Shown here: one piece after another, positions 23,764 through 32,636 of the stretch | Numbering within the stretch: the first letter of the stretch is position 1 | Layout: each line of letters opens with the position of its first letter | NCBI GenBank assembly: GCA_964403795.1 | Contig: CAYOHP010000060.1 | Span: 1 to 36,230, forward strand | Reading direction: 5' to 3' | From: CAYOHP01 sp964403795 [NCBI: uncultured bacterium] | GTDB lineage: Bacteria; Muiribacteriota; UBA6191; CAZXTJ01 | DNA length: 36,230 nt | The notes under the pieces: model-generated | The model's database searches: none | Told to the model about the DNA's origin: nothing | The model's input: the letters and a program-made list of their open reading frames with translations, nothing else | Position numbers and translations under genes: made by a program

Positions 23764-25146
23764 ATGGCAATCGTCCGGACGGTGCTCTACGCACTGATGG
23801 AGATCCCGGTCACCTTGGCGGTACGGATCTTCTTCCGCCGCCTCGAGGTGGTAGGTCGCGAGCATGTCCCGGCGGGCCCCGTGGTGGTGGCCGCCAACCA
23901 CCCGAACATGCTGCTCGACCCGCTGCTGGTCGGCATGGTCCTCCCGGGGCGCCGGATCCGCTTCCTGGCCAAGGCGCCGCTGTTCGGGATCCCGGTGGTC
24001 GGGACCCTGTTCCGGATCCTTGGGGTGCTCCCCGTCTACCGCAAGCAGGACGCTCCCGAGAAGATGGGGGAGAACCAGGGGATGTTCGCGACCTCGGTGG
24101 CGGCGCTCCACGAAGGCGACTCCATCGGGATCTTCCCGGAAGGCGTCTCGGCCGACGACCCGCGGCTCCAGCCGCTGAAGACCGGTGCCGCCAGGATCCT
24201 GCTGGAGGCCGCCGCCACCGCTCCGCCCGGCCGCACCCCGAAGTTCCTCCCCTGCGGCCTGAACTACGGGGATCGCGTCACCTTCCGCAGCGACGTGCTG
24301 GTGGTCTTCGGCGCCCCGATCGACCCGACCCCCTACCTCGACCGCTTCGCTACCGATCCCCAGGGTGCCGCCAAGGTGCTGACCGAAGCCCTCGAGTCCG
24401 CCCTGGAGGCGGTGCTCCGGAACCTGGACAGGGCCGAGGACGAAGCCGTGGTCCAGCGCCTGGAGCGGGTCTACCGCACCGAGCTGGCCTTCGGGGGCGA
24501 GGCCCTGGAGGACCGGTTCCACCTCTCCCGCAGCATCGTCGAGGGCTACGAGCACTTCCGCCGGTCGGACCCGGCCCGGGTGGCGCGGGTCGAGCGGCTC
24601 CTCGAGCTCTACCACGGTGGTCTCGACGCCCACGGGTACTCCGGGGCCCACCTGCGCTCGCAGGGGTACCGCACCTCGGAGGTCCTGCGGTTCCTGGCGC
24701 GCCTCTTGCCCCTCACCCTGGTGGCGGCACCGCTGGCCCTGTGGGGGATCGTGATGAACTTCGTCCCCTACAACCTGGTCGACCCGATCGCCCGCCGCGG
24801 CGGGGCCGGACGGGAGGAGATCGCCACCCGCAAGGTGCTCTGGGGCGCGGCCCTCTTCGCCGTCTTCTACCTGGTGCAGACCCTGGTCGTGGCCGCGTCC
24901 TGGGGAGGGCAGGCGGCCCTCCTCTATCTCGTGGCCCTTCCCGGCACCGGCTTCGTGGGCCTCTGGTGGCTCGACCGCATGCGTTACCTGTCGAAACACG
25001 CCCGGACCTTCCTGGCCTTCGCCATGCGAAGGGGCTTCCGGGAGTCGATGGACACGGTGAGGCGGGAACTCCTCTCCGAGCTGCAGAAGCTGGCCGAGGA
25101 GTACTTGAAGCGATTGAGCGCGCGGGCACCGGGAGGGGCGGGTTGA
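23764..25146 (+). CDS. PlsC-family acyltransferase with extra membrane domain
   Basis: 460 residues. The N-terminal half is a glycerolipid acyltransferase domain: ANHPNMLLDPLL (44-55), RFLAKAPLFGIPVVG, FPEGVSADDP (125-134) and LPCGLNYG. The catalytic box has five residues between His and Asp (H-PNMLL-D) instead of four, as in the GPAT/DHAPAT-like branch, so acylation of glycerol-3-phosphate or dihydroxyacetone phosphate is as likely as of lysophosphatidate. The C-terminal half has helices at about 315-338, 357-382 and 385-405, then a basic amphipathic tail. Acts at the inner membrane in phospholipid synthesis. The ATG follows CGAGGACC. The end overlaps the next gene as TTGA. Confidence 0.88.
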   Translation: MAIVRTVLYALMEIPVTLAVRIFFRRLEVVGREHVPAGPVVVAANHPNMLLDPLLVGMVLPGRRIRFLAKAPLFGIPVVGTLFRILGVLPVYRKQDAPEKMGENQGMFATSVAALHEGDSIGIFPEGVSADDPRLQPLKTGAARILLEAAATAPPGRTPKFLPCGLNYGDRVTFRSDVLVVFGAPIDPTPYLDRFATDPQGAAKVLTEALESALEAVLRNLDRAEDEAVVQRLERVYRTELAFGGEALEDRFHLSRSIVEGYEHFRRSDPARVARVERLLELYHGGLDAHGYSGAHLRSQGYRTSEVLRFLARLLPLTLVAAPLALWGIVMNFVPYNLVDPIARRGGAGREEIATRKVLWGAALFAVFYLVQTLVVAASWGGQAALLYLVALPGTGFVGLWWLDRMRYLSKHARTFLAFAMRRGFRESMDTVRRELLSELQKLAEEYLKRLSARAPGGAG

Positions 25147-25727
25147 TCCGGTTCGGAGGCAAGCGCCAGAAGGCGGTCTTCGTCTATCCCACCAGCGCCA
25201 CCTTCGCGGCCGAGGTCTGCCTGGGGGTGGCGATGGGTCTGATCGCGGTCGGCTTCCTGGGGTGGTTGGCCTCGGTGCCGGTGCCGGGGTTCTGGCTGGC
25301 CACCCCCGGTCTGGTGGCCCTGGGTGCCGCCTGGGCCGTGGGCCCGGGAATGCGGGAGGAGTTCGCCGCAGATTCCAAGACCGGCGGGGTGGTACGCCGG
25401 GTCCACACCCTGGGCGTGCCCCGGGAGGAGATCGTGCTGGTGCGCGGCGACCTCCGGCTGGCCGGGCTGGTCCGCATCCCGGCGACCGAGCAGGGTTCCG
25501 AGCGATACCTCTGCGTGGTCACCGACTGGCGGTCGCGTTGGCTGGTGCTCTCCGACGGCCCGGACCTGGAGTCCGCCCTCCACGACCGGTCTCTCGCCTC
25601 CAAGGAGCTCGGGCTCCCCGAGGCGGACCTGAAGGCGCCTCCCGGGTACACGGCCTATTGGGGAAGGCTCCAGCCACCGCCCTCCCCGGAGGCCACCCTC
25701 GGGGAGCCCGGGTCCGAGGCGGGCTGA
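25143..25727 (+). CDS. Small membrane protein of unknown function
   Basis: 194 residues. Two hydrophobic helices lie at about 20-43 and 48-67, then a soluble domain (about 75-165) of mixed strands (EIVLVRGDLRLAGLVRI, YLCVVTDWRSRWLVLSD) and a Pro-rich tail. No known family. The start is TTG at 25143, overlapping the acyltransferase stop as TTGA and preceded by GGGAGGGG. The overlap suggests that it is made together with the acyltransferase and may assist it, which is inference only. Confidence 0.68.
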   Translation: MIRFGGKRQKAVFVYPTSATFAAEVCLGVAMGLIAVGFLGWLASVPVPGFWLATPGLVALGAAWAVGPGMREEFAADSKTGGVVRRVHTLGVPREEIVLVRGDLRLAGLVRIPATEQGSERYLCVVTDWRSRWLVLSDGPDLESALHDRSLASKELGLPEADLKAPPGYTAYWGRLQPPPSPEATLGEPGSEAG

Positions 25728-25766
25728 TGCCGTGCCCGGTCCCGCCGCAGGGATCCCGGGGCGCGG

Positions 25767-26459
25767 CTAACGGCCTTCCGCCCTTGCCCGACCCTCGACC
25801 CAGAGATCGAAGTCGAGAGGCTCGTCGAAGTCGTCGGTGAAATCGTCGATCTCGACGAAGCGGCCTCCCGGGCGCAGCTTGTGGGGATCGCCCCCCACCA
25901 TCAGCATGTAGTGCGCCCAGCCCGAGGCTCTCCGCAGGCAGCGGCCCTCCCGGTAGCGGGTGTCGAGGTCCCGGAGCTTGGCGAGGTGCTCGGAGGGGTC
26001 ATGGAAGCGATGGGCGAAGAGTTCGCCCCAACGGCCTCCGGTCACGGCGCTCGGTCCCCAGCGGCCGAACACGACCCAGTCCTCGCCGGGATGCTGGAAC
26101 ACCGTCGCGATCGCCTGGTCGGAGAACCAGACGTCGCCGAGCAGGCTGACGGTGCGGCCCTCCCGGTTCCAGAGCGGCTCCGAGGAGAGGTACTTGAATG
26201 CCTCGGTGGTGGGGCCGGACGGACGGTGCAGCAGGGCGAGGGACATCCCCGGTCGCAGATGGGGGTGATAGAGCGACTGGTCCTCGGGGCGGACGAGCAC
26301 TACCGTGCGCTCGGGGCGGAACCGCTCGACCTGTGCCAGGGTGCGGGCCAGCAGGACCTCGCCCTCGACCTCCACCAGGTGCTTGCGGGCCACGCCCCGA
26401 TAGTCTCCCCAGCGTTCGTTCTCGCCGGCGCAGAGGATCAGGCAGTGGGTGCTGGTCAC
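25767..26459 (-). CDS. Sugar-phosphate nucleotidyltransferase-like protein
   Basis: 230 residues with the start of a nucleotidyltransferase fold: LILCAGENERWGDYRGVARK (7-26) replaces the usual LxAGxGxRxxPxTxxxPK, and LLGDVWFSD (106-114) holds the metal-binding Asp109. A second Asp-rich segment (EIDDFTDDFDEPLDFDLW) ends the protein. It is shorter than typical glucose-1-phosphate nucleotidyltransferases and the substrate is unknown; a capsule-type nucleotidyltransferase is the closest analogy. The start is GTG, overlapping the stop of the upstream kinase as GTGA, so its synthesis is coupled to the kinase. It is convergent with the membrane protein to the left across 39 bases. Confidence 0.72.
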   Translation of the reverse strand: MTSTHCLILCAGENERWGDYRGVARKHLVEVEGEVLLARTLAQVERFRPERTVVLVRPEDQSLYHPHLRPGMSLALLHRPSGPTTEAFKYLSSEPLWNREGRTVSLLGDVWFSDQAIATVFQHPGEDWVVFGRWGPSAVTGGRWGELFAHRFHDPSEHLAKLRDLDTRYREGRCLRRASGWAHYMLMVGGDPHKLRPGGRFVEIDDFTDDFDEPLDFDLWVEGRARAEGR

Positions 26460-29400
26460 GGAAGTCGGGACAGTACCAGTCGGAGCCGGTCGGCGCCCGG
26501 GCGGTCCCCGAGCCGGGTCAGCAGGTCCTGGACCAGGGAGCGGACCTCGGCGGGCTTCCCGGATGCCACCTGCTCCAGCTCCCGGCCCCAGCGATCGATC
26601 CGCTTGGATGCGGGCTCCGCCCCGGAGTTCGACCCGGTCCCGAGCACGGCATCATGGACCGCCACGGCCAGGAGGGCCGAGGCCTCGGCGACCATCCACC
26701 CCGAGGCGCGTCCGGCCTCGGTCTTGGCCTCGATCAGGATCCGCTCGGCGGCCCTCCCCGGGTCCGGTCCCTCGGGATCGGCGAGCACCTGGCCCATCCG
26801 CTCCCACCAGTCGGTGTGCACCTCTCGTTCCTCCATGACGACACGTAGTCTGGAGAACTGGGCCCGCAACATGGTCCTGGACCTCAGCCGGGCGCGGCGG
26901 GAGCGGGCGATCTCGCCGGCCTCCGGTTCGAGCGGAAGGTACTGGGAGACCCGGGCCACCCGCCGGGCCGAGACCGGTTCCATCCCGGAAACCAACAGCG
27001 GGACCTCGGCTTCGGCCTCGTCGGCCAGCCGGTCCAGCTCCACCCCGGCGGGTCCGGCCGAGGGTCTCGAAAAGGTCCCGGCGATGGCCACGATCGCCAG
27101 CCCGGAGACCAGCCGGTTCCAGGTCTCGTTCCCGGCCGGGCCCCGGTCCATCGTCTCCCGGGCCAGTCTCGCCAGCGCCAGCCCGACCTCGGGCTCGGGT
27201 CCCATCCAGCCTCCGCGGGGCGTGGCGCCCTTCACCGCTCCCCTGACCTCGGCCAGGCCCGCTACGTCCTCGGGAGCCGTTTCGACCAGGAACAGGAGGA
27301 GGTTCTCCTGGATCCTGCGGAAGCCCTCCCGCAGCTGTCCGGTCCGCACGGGTCCGGCGATCCCGGGCCCGGCCAGCTCCCAGTCGGCGGCCTCGAAGCG
27401 GGCGGAGAGCTCGTAGCAGGACGCCGGCTCGGCTTCGCCCGCGCCCGCCAACCGGGCTTCGAGCCGGGAGATGGCGGCGGCCAGTTCCGGGCCCTCGGGG
27501 CAGCGGTCGCGTCGGGAGCGGACCACCGCCTGCACCGAACGCAGGGCTCTGGCCAGCGGCGTGGGTTGCCCGGGGCCAGCCTCCCGAGGCTCGACCTCGG
27601 ACAGCACCCGGATCGTCCGCTCCAGCTGGGTGCAGTCGAGGGCGAGGCCCCGGCCGAAGGTCATCAGGTCATGCAGGAGGGCTTCGAGCATCAGGGCCAG
27701 GCGCCCCTGGGGTGCCTCGGAGAGGCGATCCAGGGCGAACTCGAGGTCCGGTTCGGGGATCGGGGTACCGAGGGAGGCCAGGAGCCGGAGGCGCACCAGG
27801 CAGACCAGGACCGAGAGGTCGCGGTGGGGGCCGGTGGGGCCGGGTGGCTCCAAGGGCGGTAGCTCGGCGATCCGCTCCGAGACCCCGAGGCGGAGCTCCT
27901 CCCAGGCTTCGTGCTTCCGGGTGGCCTGGGACAGGTAGCCCTGGGTGCGCGAGAGGATTCCGGAGGCGGCCCGTTCCATCCAGCTCCGGGCGCGCCCCTC
28001 GAGGTAGTTCAGGAAGCGGGCCAGCTCGCCGTTCGCCTCCAGGACCAGGGCCAGGTGCTCGTCCCGGACCGGGCGCTGCGGATGCCTGGCGAGTTCCCGC
28101 ACCATCTCGATCAGCCGACCGACCAGGGTGGGGACGTCAGGCCCCGGGGGCTCGGGTGCAGGCGGGGCGCCGGCCGTGAGGGGAACGGTGGTCGCGGCCA
28201 TGGCGGCGAGGGAGGCCGCGTCGACCTGGGTCCTCCAGGTCCGGAAGGCCTCGGCGAGGCGGTTTTGGGCTTCCTCCACGTCGGGGTCGAAGTCTGCCTC
28301 CGGCCGAGGGGGCGAGACACTCCCGGAGCCGACCTCGGCTCCCGTCCCGGGCACCGTCCCCGACCCTGCGGGAGGTCCGTCCGGGGCCGGGCGCCCCCCG
28401 GCCCACCAGGCCCAGCCGGCCCAAGCGGTCCAGCCGGTCACCACCACCGCCGCCGCGGCGACCGCCAACCCCGCGGCTCGCGCCCTGGCCGGGCCCCGGT
28501 CCCGGGAGGCCGGGTTCCGGCCATGGGTCGGGTCCGGAGCCGACGAATACCGGCCGCCGCCCAGAGCCGCGGTCGGGGCGCCCCGGTCCTTGGGGATCGT
28601 CCGGTCCCGTGGCCGGTTGCCTCCGTCCAGGGTGGAGTCCGGGAGCGGAGACCCGCGGGCCGGGTCTGAAGTCGCGGGCGTGCCCGCCAGGGTTGCTCCC
28701 GGAATCGATGCCGACCCCGCCAGGGTGGCGCCCGGGACGGCCACCGCGCTCGGCCCCATCCCGGCCGCCACCAGTCCGACGCACTCCGCCCGCAGGGCCC
28801 CCATCCCGGGATAGCGCCGGGCCGGATCCGGAGCCAGCGCCCGGAGCGCCACCGGCACCAGCTCGGGGATCCGGGGCAGGATCCCGTCCGGCGCAGCAGG
28901 CGCGCCGGGGTTGCGCGCCCAGGTGACGAATCCGGCGAGATCGGGAGGAGTGACCGGCAACCGGCCGAAGAGCATGGCGAAGAGCGTCGCCCCGTAGGCG
29001 AACTGGTCGGTGGCCGGGCTGGCGGGTCCGCCCATCCAGAGCTCCGGGGCCATGAACCCGGGAGTCCCCAGGATCATCCCCTCTGCGGTCAGGCGGGTGC
29101 GGCTCCCGACGTCCCGGGCGATCCCGAAGTCCCCCAGGACCAGCCGCCCGTCCTCGGCCACCATGGCGTTCGCCGGCTTCACGTCCCGGTGCACGATGCC
29201 GGCCTGGTGGGCGGCTTCCAGGGCCGAGGCCAGCTCGATCGCGAAGCGCCCCAGGGTGGCCCGGTCCGGCCCGGGTCGCGCCGCCAGCCTGAGCTCCAGG
29301 TCCTGGCCGGCCACGAACTCGGAGACCAGGAACGGCGTCCCGTCGGCGGAAACCCCGGCGTCGTAGACCGCCATGACATGCGGGTACCGGACCGAGGCCG

Positions 29401-29596
29401 CCAGCCGCGCCTCCCGCTCGAAGCGCCGTCGGGACTCGTCGTCGGCCAGTTCCACCTTGAGGAGCTTGATCGCCACGGTGCGCCCGAGCTCCCGGTCGAC
29501 GGCCCGGAGCACCCGACCGAACCCGCCCTCGCCGAGCGGTTCGGGATCCCGGTAGCGACGGCCGAGTTCCGGGGGCAGGAGAGGCGGGTGTCCCAA
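26456..29596 (-). CDS. Large transmembrane Ser/Thr protein kinase
   Basis: About 1,046 residues from the chosen start. The kinase domain (about 15-275) has LGEGGFGRV (21-29), Lys44, HRDVKPAN (136-143) with Asp138, DFG (156-158) and APE. A Pro/Ser/Thr-rich linker (about 285-370) contains PGATLAG twice. One membrane helix (about 374-399) is followed by about 640 helical, leucine-rich residues with no recognised domain, presumably outside the cytoplasm. I chose TTG 29596, which has GGAG five bases upstream, begins just before the kinase fold and leaves 158 bases for divergent promoters. An ATG at 29749 would leave only five. The gene is coupled to a nucleotidyltransferase gene through a GTGA overlap. 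Confidence 0.88.
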   Translation of the reverse strand: MGHPPLLPPELGRRYRDPEPLGEGGFGRVLRAVDRELGRTVAIKLLKVELADDESRRRFEREARLAASVRYPHVMAVYDAGVSADGTPFLVSEFVAGQDLELRLAARPGPDRATLGRFAIELASALEAAHQAGIVHRDVKPANAMVAEDGRLVLGDFGIARDVGSRTRLTAEGMILGTPGFMAPELWMGGPASPATDQFAYGATLFAMLFGRLPVTPPDLAGFVTWARNPGAPAAPDGILPRIPELVPVALRALAPDPARRYPGMGALRAECVGLVAAGMGPSAVAVPGATLAGSASIPGATLAGTPATSDPARGSPLPDSTLDGGNRPRDRTIPKDRGAPTAALGGGRYSSAPDPTHGRNPASRDRGPARARAAGLAVAAAAVVVTGWTAWAGWAWWAGGRPAPDGPPAGSGTVPGTGAEVGSGSVSPPRPEADFDPDVEEAQNRLAEAFRTWRTQVDAASLAAMAATTVPLTAGAPPAPEPPGPDVPTLVGRLIEMVRELARHPQRPVRDEHLALVLEANGELARFLNYLEGRARSWMERAASGILSRTQGYLSQATRKHEAWEELRLGVSERIAELPPLEPPGPTGPHRDLSVLVCLVRLRLLASLGTPIPEPDLEFALDRLSEAPQGRLALMLEALLHDLMTFGRGLALDCTQLERTIRVLSEVEPREAGPGQPTPLARALRSVQAVVRSRRDRCPEGPELAAAISRLEARLAGAGEAEPASCYELSARFEAADWELAGPGIAGPVRTGQLREGFRRIQENLLLFLVETAPEDVAGLAEVRGAVKGATPRGGWMGPEPEVGLALARLARETMDRGPAGNETWNRLVSGLAIVAIAGTFSRPSAGPAGVELDRLADEAEAEVPLLVSGMEPVSARRVARVSQYLPLEPEAGEIARSRRARLRSRTMLRAQFSRLRVVMEEREVHTDWWERMGQVLADPEGPDPGRAAERILIEAKTEAGRASGWMVAEASALLAVAVHDAVLGTGSNSGAEPASKRIDRWGRELEQVASGKPAEVRSLVQDLLTRLGDRPGADRLRLVLSRLP

Positions 29597-29754
29597 GGGT
29601 CTCCGGGCGGGGCACCGGCCTGGTCCGTCCGGGGCGCCCGCTCCCACGGTAGCAAGCGGACCCCGGCCCGCCACCGCACAAGTCGGCTCCCCTGGCCCGG
29701 CAACTGTCGGGTCCGGGACGCGGCCTCCCCGGCCGGGCCACCGATGCATGGGAC

Positions 29755-30537
29755 GTGACCGGCGCTTTCCTGCCTTCCCTCGCCCTGTCGTTCGCCCTGG
29801 TGGCCGGATCCCACCAGGATTCCCGGCTCCTCGACGCCCGGGTCGAGCGGCTGGAGCGGCGGGCCGAGGAGCTCTCCACGAGGGGCAGGGACCCCGAGGC
29901 CCGGATCGTGCTGGAGCGGGCCCTTCGGATCCGGGAACTCCGCAGCGGTCCCGAGTCGCTGGCGACGGCCCGGGTCCTCCGCAGTCTCGGCGATCTCGAA
30001 GCCCGGCAGGGGAAGGCGGGGACGGCCGAGCTCCTGCACCGCAGGGCACTCGCGATCCGGCGTCGCCTCCACGGAGCGCCTCGGGTCCCGGCGACGGTGA
30101 CCAGCCCGTTCTCGGTCCCCCCGCCCGACCGTCCCGAAACCGCCGGCGAACGCAACGCGGTGGGACGCGACCAGTGGGTGCGCCACCGCGGAATCCAGGC
30201 CGAGTCGAACCTGCGCACCGCCTGGAAGGGGCTGGTGGAAGGCCACGGGCCCTACGGCGGACGCGAGCCCTACGAGGGGCGGGAGCTGCCCGACGTCTCG
30301 GCCCGGGAGGCCCATCGCATGGGGACGCACCTCTTCCGGGAGGGGCGATACGACGAGGCCGTGCCGCACTTCCTCAGGGCCGAGCGGATCTGGACCCGGG
30401 AGCTCGGGCCCGACGACCCGGCGGTGCTGGAGTGCCGCTGGCGGCTGGCGGAGATCCGCACCCGGGCGGGCCGGCGCCTCTACCGCCACCTTCCCGAGCA
30501 CCTGGTGTCGGGGCGGCTCCCTCAGTTCGACCCCTAG
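29755..30537 (+). CDS. Secreted TPR-like protein
   Basis: 260 residues. The N-terminus (GAFLPSLALSFALVAGSHQ) is a signal peptide. Helical repeats follow: RAEELSTRGRDPEARIVLER, LATARVLRSLGDLEARQGK and AHRMGTHLFREGRYDEAVPH (about 192-211), the last two like tetratricopeptide units (GRYDEAVPHFLRAERI). The middle part (about 108-185) is Pro/Arg-rich without a known domain. A role in protein binding in the periplasm is inferred. The start is GTG without a strong ribosome-binding site. It is divergent from the large kinase and may be its outer partner, but nothing in the sequence proves this. Confidence 0.7.
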   Translation: MTGAFLPSLALSFALVAGSHQDSRLLDARVERLERRAEELSTRGRDPEARIVLERALRIRELRSGPESLATARVLRSLGDLEARQGKAGTAELLHRRALAIRRRLHGAPRVPATVTSPFSVPPPDRPETAGERNAVGRDQWVRHRGIQAESNLRTAWKGLVEGHGPYGGREPYEGRELPDVSAREAHRMGTHLFREGRYDEAVPHFLRAERIWTRELGPDDPAVLECRWRLAEIRTRAGRRLYRHLPEHLVSGRLPQFDP

Positions 30538-30584
30538 TCATCTCCCCGTCTCGCGCCGGCCCGGGAGCGCGGCGACCCTCGGGG

Positions 30585-30656
30585 GGTTTGGGGGGGGGCG
30601 CCGGCACTCCGCAGGCGGCCCGATGGGCCCCCTGCGGAGCGGCAGTCCCCCAAACC
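30585..30656. repeat. Nested inverted repeat (two-level hairpin)
   Basis: Outer arms GGTTTGGGGG (30585-30594) and CCCCCAAACC (30647-30656) enclose inner arms CTCCGCAGG (30607-30615) and CCTGCGGAG (30631-30639), and within these GGCCC-GAT-GGGCC (30617-30629). It lies 48 bases after the TPR gene and could act as its terminator or as an mRNA structure ahead of etfBA. Confidence 0.65.
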
Positions 30657-30663
30657 AATCCCT

Positions 30664-30680
30664 GCAGCCCGTCGGGCTGC
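30664..30680. repeat. Short hairpin with GTC loop
   Basis: GCAGCCC, loop GTC, GGGCTGC: a perfect seven-base stem. Its CCC-GTC-GGG core recurs in the next hairpin. Confidence 0.6.
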
Positions 30681-30682
30681 CG

Positions 30683-30715
30683 CTCCTGGCGGGGCCCGTC
30701 GGGCCTCGCCAGGAG
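30683..30715. repeat. Long hairpin with GTC loop
   Basis: CTCCTGGCG (30683-30691) pairs with CGCCAGGAG (30707-30715), and GGGCCC with GGGCCT around a GTC loop, making a 15-pair stem with one G-T pair. No T tract follows. It is the last hairpin before the etfB leader. The space from 30716 to 30816 holds no convincing promoter boxes; only AGGAGG just before etfB is clear. Confidence 0.65.
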
Positions 30716-30816
30716 TGGAATGACGCGACGCGGAACGAGCATGGTATGCTCCCCGTCCTGAGGCCATGGGGGCGGGTCCCGGTCCCCCGGCGCCCCGTCC
30801 CCCAGGAGGAGAGGCA

Positions 30817-31599
30817 ATGAATATCGTCGTCCTCATGAAGCAGGTGCCCGACACCGCCAGCCAGGTCAAGGTGGACGCGGCCGGCACCGACATCGCCCGC
30901 GACGGGGTCGAATACGTGATCAGCCCCTACGACGAGTACGCCCTGGAAGAGGCGCTTCGCATCAAGGAGGCCAAGGGCGGCAAGGTGACCATCGTCACCG
31001 CCGGTCCCGAGCGGACCCAGAAGAGCATCCGCCAGGGTCTCGCCATGGGGGCCGACGAGGCCGTCCAGGTCGACGACCCGGCCGTGGAGGCGAGCGACGG
31101 CCTGGGCCTGGCCCGGGCGCTGGCGGCCGCTGTGAAGGGACTCTCCGCCGATCTGGTGCTGGCCGGCCGGGAGGCCGTCGACCTGGGGCGCGGCCAGGTG
31201 CCGGCGGCGGTCGCCGAGATCCTGGGCTGGCCGCAGGCCACCGACGCGGTGAAGATCGAGGTCGGCGACGGCAAGCTGGCGGTCCACTCCGAGCGGGGCG
31301 GCGCCAAGGCCGTGCTGGAGTTGAAGACCCCCTGCGTGGTCTCGGCTCAGAAGGGCCTGAACGAGCCCCGCTATGCCTCCCTCAAGGGGATCATGGCCGC
31401 CAAGAAGAAGCCGATCGCGGTGAAGAAGCTCGCCGACCTGGGCCTCGATGCCGCCGCGGTGGCGCCCCGCGTCAAGGTGACCCGGCTGGCTCCCCCGCCG
31501 GCCCGGGTGAAGTCGCTGCGCAAGTTCGAGGGCGCCGACGCCGCCGCCCAGGCCAAGGCCTGCGCCAAGGCGCTGGTCGAAGAACTCAAGATCGTCTGA
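30817..31599 (+). CDS. etfB: Electron transfer flavoprotein beta subunit
   Basis: 260 residues, the full length of EtfB. It forms the FAD/AMP-containing heterodimer with EtfA, which accepts electrons from acyl-CoA and other flavin dehydrogenases. Clear features: MNIVVLMKQVPDT at the start, NISP-like segment YVISPYDEYALEEALRIKE (44-62), VTIVTAGPE, the AMP-binding region AMGADEAVQVDD and the AGREAVDLGRGQVPAAVAE loop. Whether it is a classical or bifurcating type cannot be decided by eye. The ATG has a perfect AGGAGG site. etfA follows after 31 bases. A cluster of hairpins precedes the gene. Confidence 0.96.
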   Translation: MNIVVLMKQVPDTASQVKVDAAGTDIARDGVEYVISPYDEYALEEALRIKEAKGGKVTIVTAGPERTQKSIRQGLAMGADEAVQVDDPAVEASDGLGLARALAAAVKGLSADLVLAGREAVDLGRGQVPAAVAEILGWPQATDAVKIEVGDGKLAVHSERGGAKAVLELKTPCVVSAQKGLNEPRYASLKGIMAAKKKPIAVKKLADLGLDAAAVAPRVKVTRLAPPPARVKSLRKFEGADAAAQAKACAKALVEELKIV

Positions 31600-31630
31600 A
31601 CCCTTCCTCCGGACCTCAAGGAGTCTCCCC

Positions 31631-32617
31631 ATGGCAAATCCCATCTGGGCCCTCGTCGAACACGACGGCAGCAAGATCTCCGCTCCCGGGCTCGAGAGCC
31701 TGGGCCTGGCCCGGCAGCTCGCCGGCCAGCTCTCCACCCAGGCGATCGCGGTGGTGCTCGGCAAGGGCGTGGCGTCCATCGCCGAGGCGGCCGCCGGCTA
31801 CGGCGTGGCCAAGGTGCTGTGCGCCGACGGCGACGGCCTCGCTCCCTACACGACCCATGGCTGGCTGGGCGTGCTCGCCCGGCTGATGAAGGACTCGGCG
31901 CCTTCGGTGGTGGTCGTCTCCCATGGCCCCATCGGTCGCGACCTGGCGAGCCGGCTGGCGGCCCGCACCGGCGCCGCGGTGGCCACCGACTGCACCAAGG
32001 TCACGGCCGAGGGCGGCAAGCTCTGCCTCGACCGGCCGATCTATGCCGGCAAGCTGGTGGCCTCCTGCGAGGCCGACCTCGGGGCTCCGGTGGTCGTCAC
32101 GGTGCGGCCCAAGAGCTACGACAAGGCGGTCGCCGGCGGCGACAAGGCGCCGGTCGAGAACGTGGGCGGCGGCTTCGAGGAGCCCGCCATCGCGGCCCTG
32201 GTCAAGGAGGTCGTGGCGGCCTCCGGCGGCCGGGCCCCGCTGACCGAGGCCGATATCGTGGTCGCCGCGGGCCGCGGCATCAAGGGTCCCGAGGGCTTCG
32301 GCATCATCGAGGAACTGGCCGACGTGCTGGGCGCCTCGGTGGGGGCCAGCCGCGCGGTCGTGGACGCGGGCTGGCGGGAGCACTCGGCACAGGTCGGCCA
32401 GACCGGCGTGGTGGTGGCACCCAAGCTCTACCTGGCGATCGGGATCTCGGGGGCCATCCAGCACCTGGTCGGGATGCAGAACAGCCAGTACATCCTGGCG
32501 GTGAACAAGGATGCCGACGCCCCCATCTTCCAGAAGGCCGACTTCGGCATCGTGGGCGACCTCTTCGAGGTGGTCCCGGCCCTGACCGCGGCCTTCAAGG
32601 AGGCGCTCGGCAAGTAG
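31631..32617 (+). CDS. etfA: Electron transfer flavoprotein alpha subunit
   Basis: 328 residues. The N-terminal domain I and the C-terminal FAD-binding domain are both complete: VAAGRGIKGPEGFGIIEEL (about 213-231), ASVGASRAVVDAGW, the QVGQTGVVVAPKLY segment with the FAD-binding Gln and Thr, GISGAIQHLVGM and NKDADAPIF. It binds FAD and pairs with EtfB; no ferredoxin-like extension is present. The ATG is preceded by AAGGAG. No ETF-quinone oxidoreductase or acyl-CoA dehydrogenase lies in the window, so electron partners are elsewhere. A small zinc-finger gene follows after 19 bases. Confidence 0.97.
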   Translation: MANPIWALVEHDGSKISAPGLESLGLARQLAGQLSTQAIAVVLGKGVASIAEAAAGYGVAKVLCADGDGLAPYTTHGWLGVLARLMKDSAPSVVVVSHGPIGRDLASRLAARTGAAVATDCTKVTAEGGKLCLDRPIYAGKLVASCEADLGAPVVVTVRPKSYDKAVAGGDKAPVENVGGGFEEPAIAALVKEVVAASGGRAPLTEADIVVAAGRGIKGPEGFGIIEELADVLGASVGASRAVVDAGWREHSAQVGQTGVVVAPKLYLAIGISGAIQHLVGMQNSQYILAVNKDADAPIFQKADFGIVGDLFEVVPALTAAFKEALGK

Positions 32618-32636
32618 CCGGGGCGCACCCGTACCC

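Noticed and set aside
29597-30049. N-terminal extension of the large kinase
   Set aside because: It overlaps the signal peptide region of the divergent TPR gene and is Arg/Pro/Gly-rich; TTG 29596 has a ribosome-binding site. The 29597-29754 space itself shows no firm promoter.
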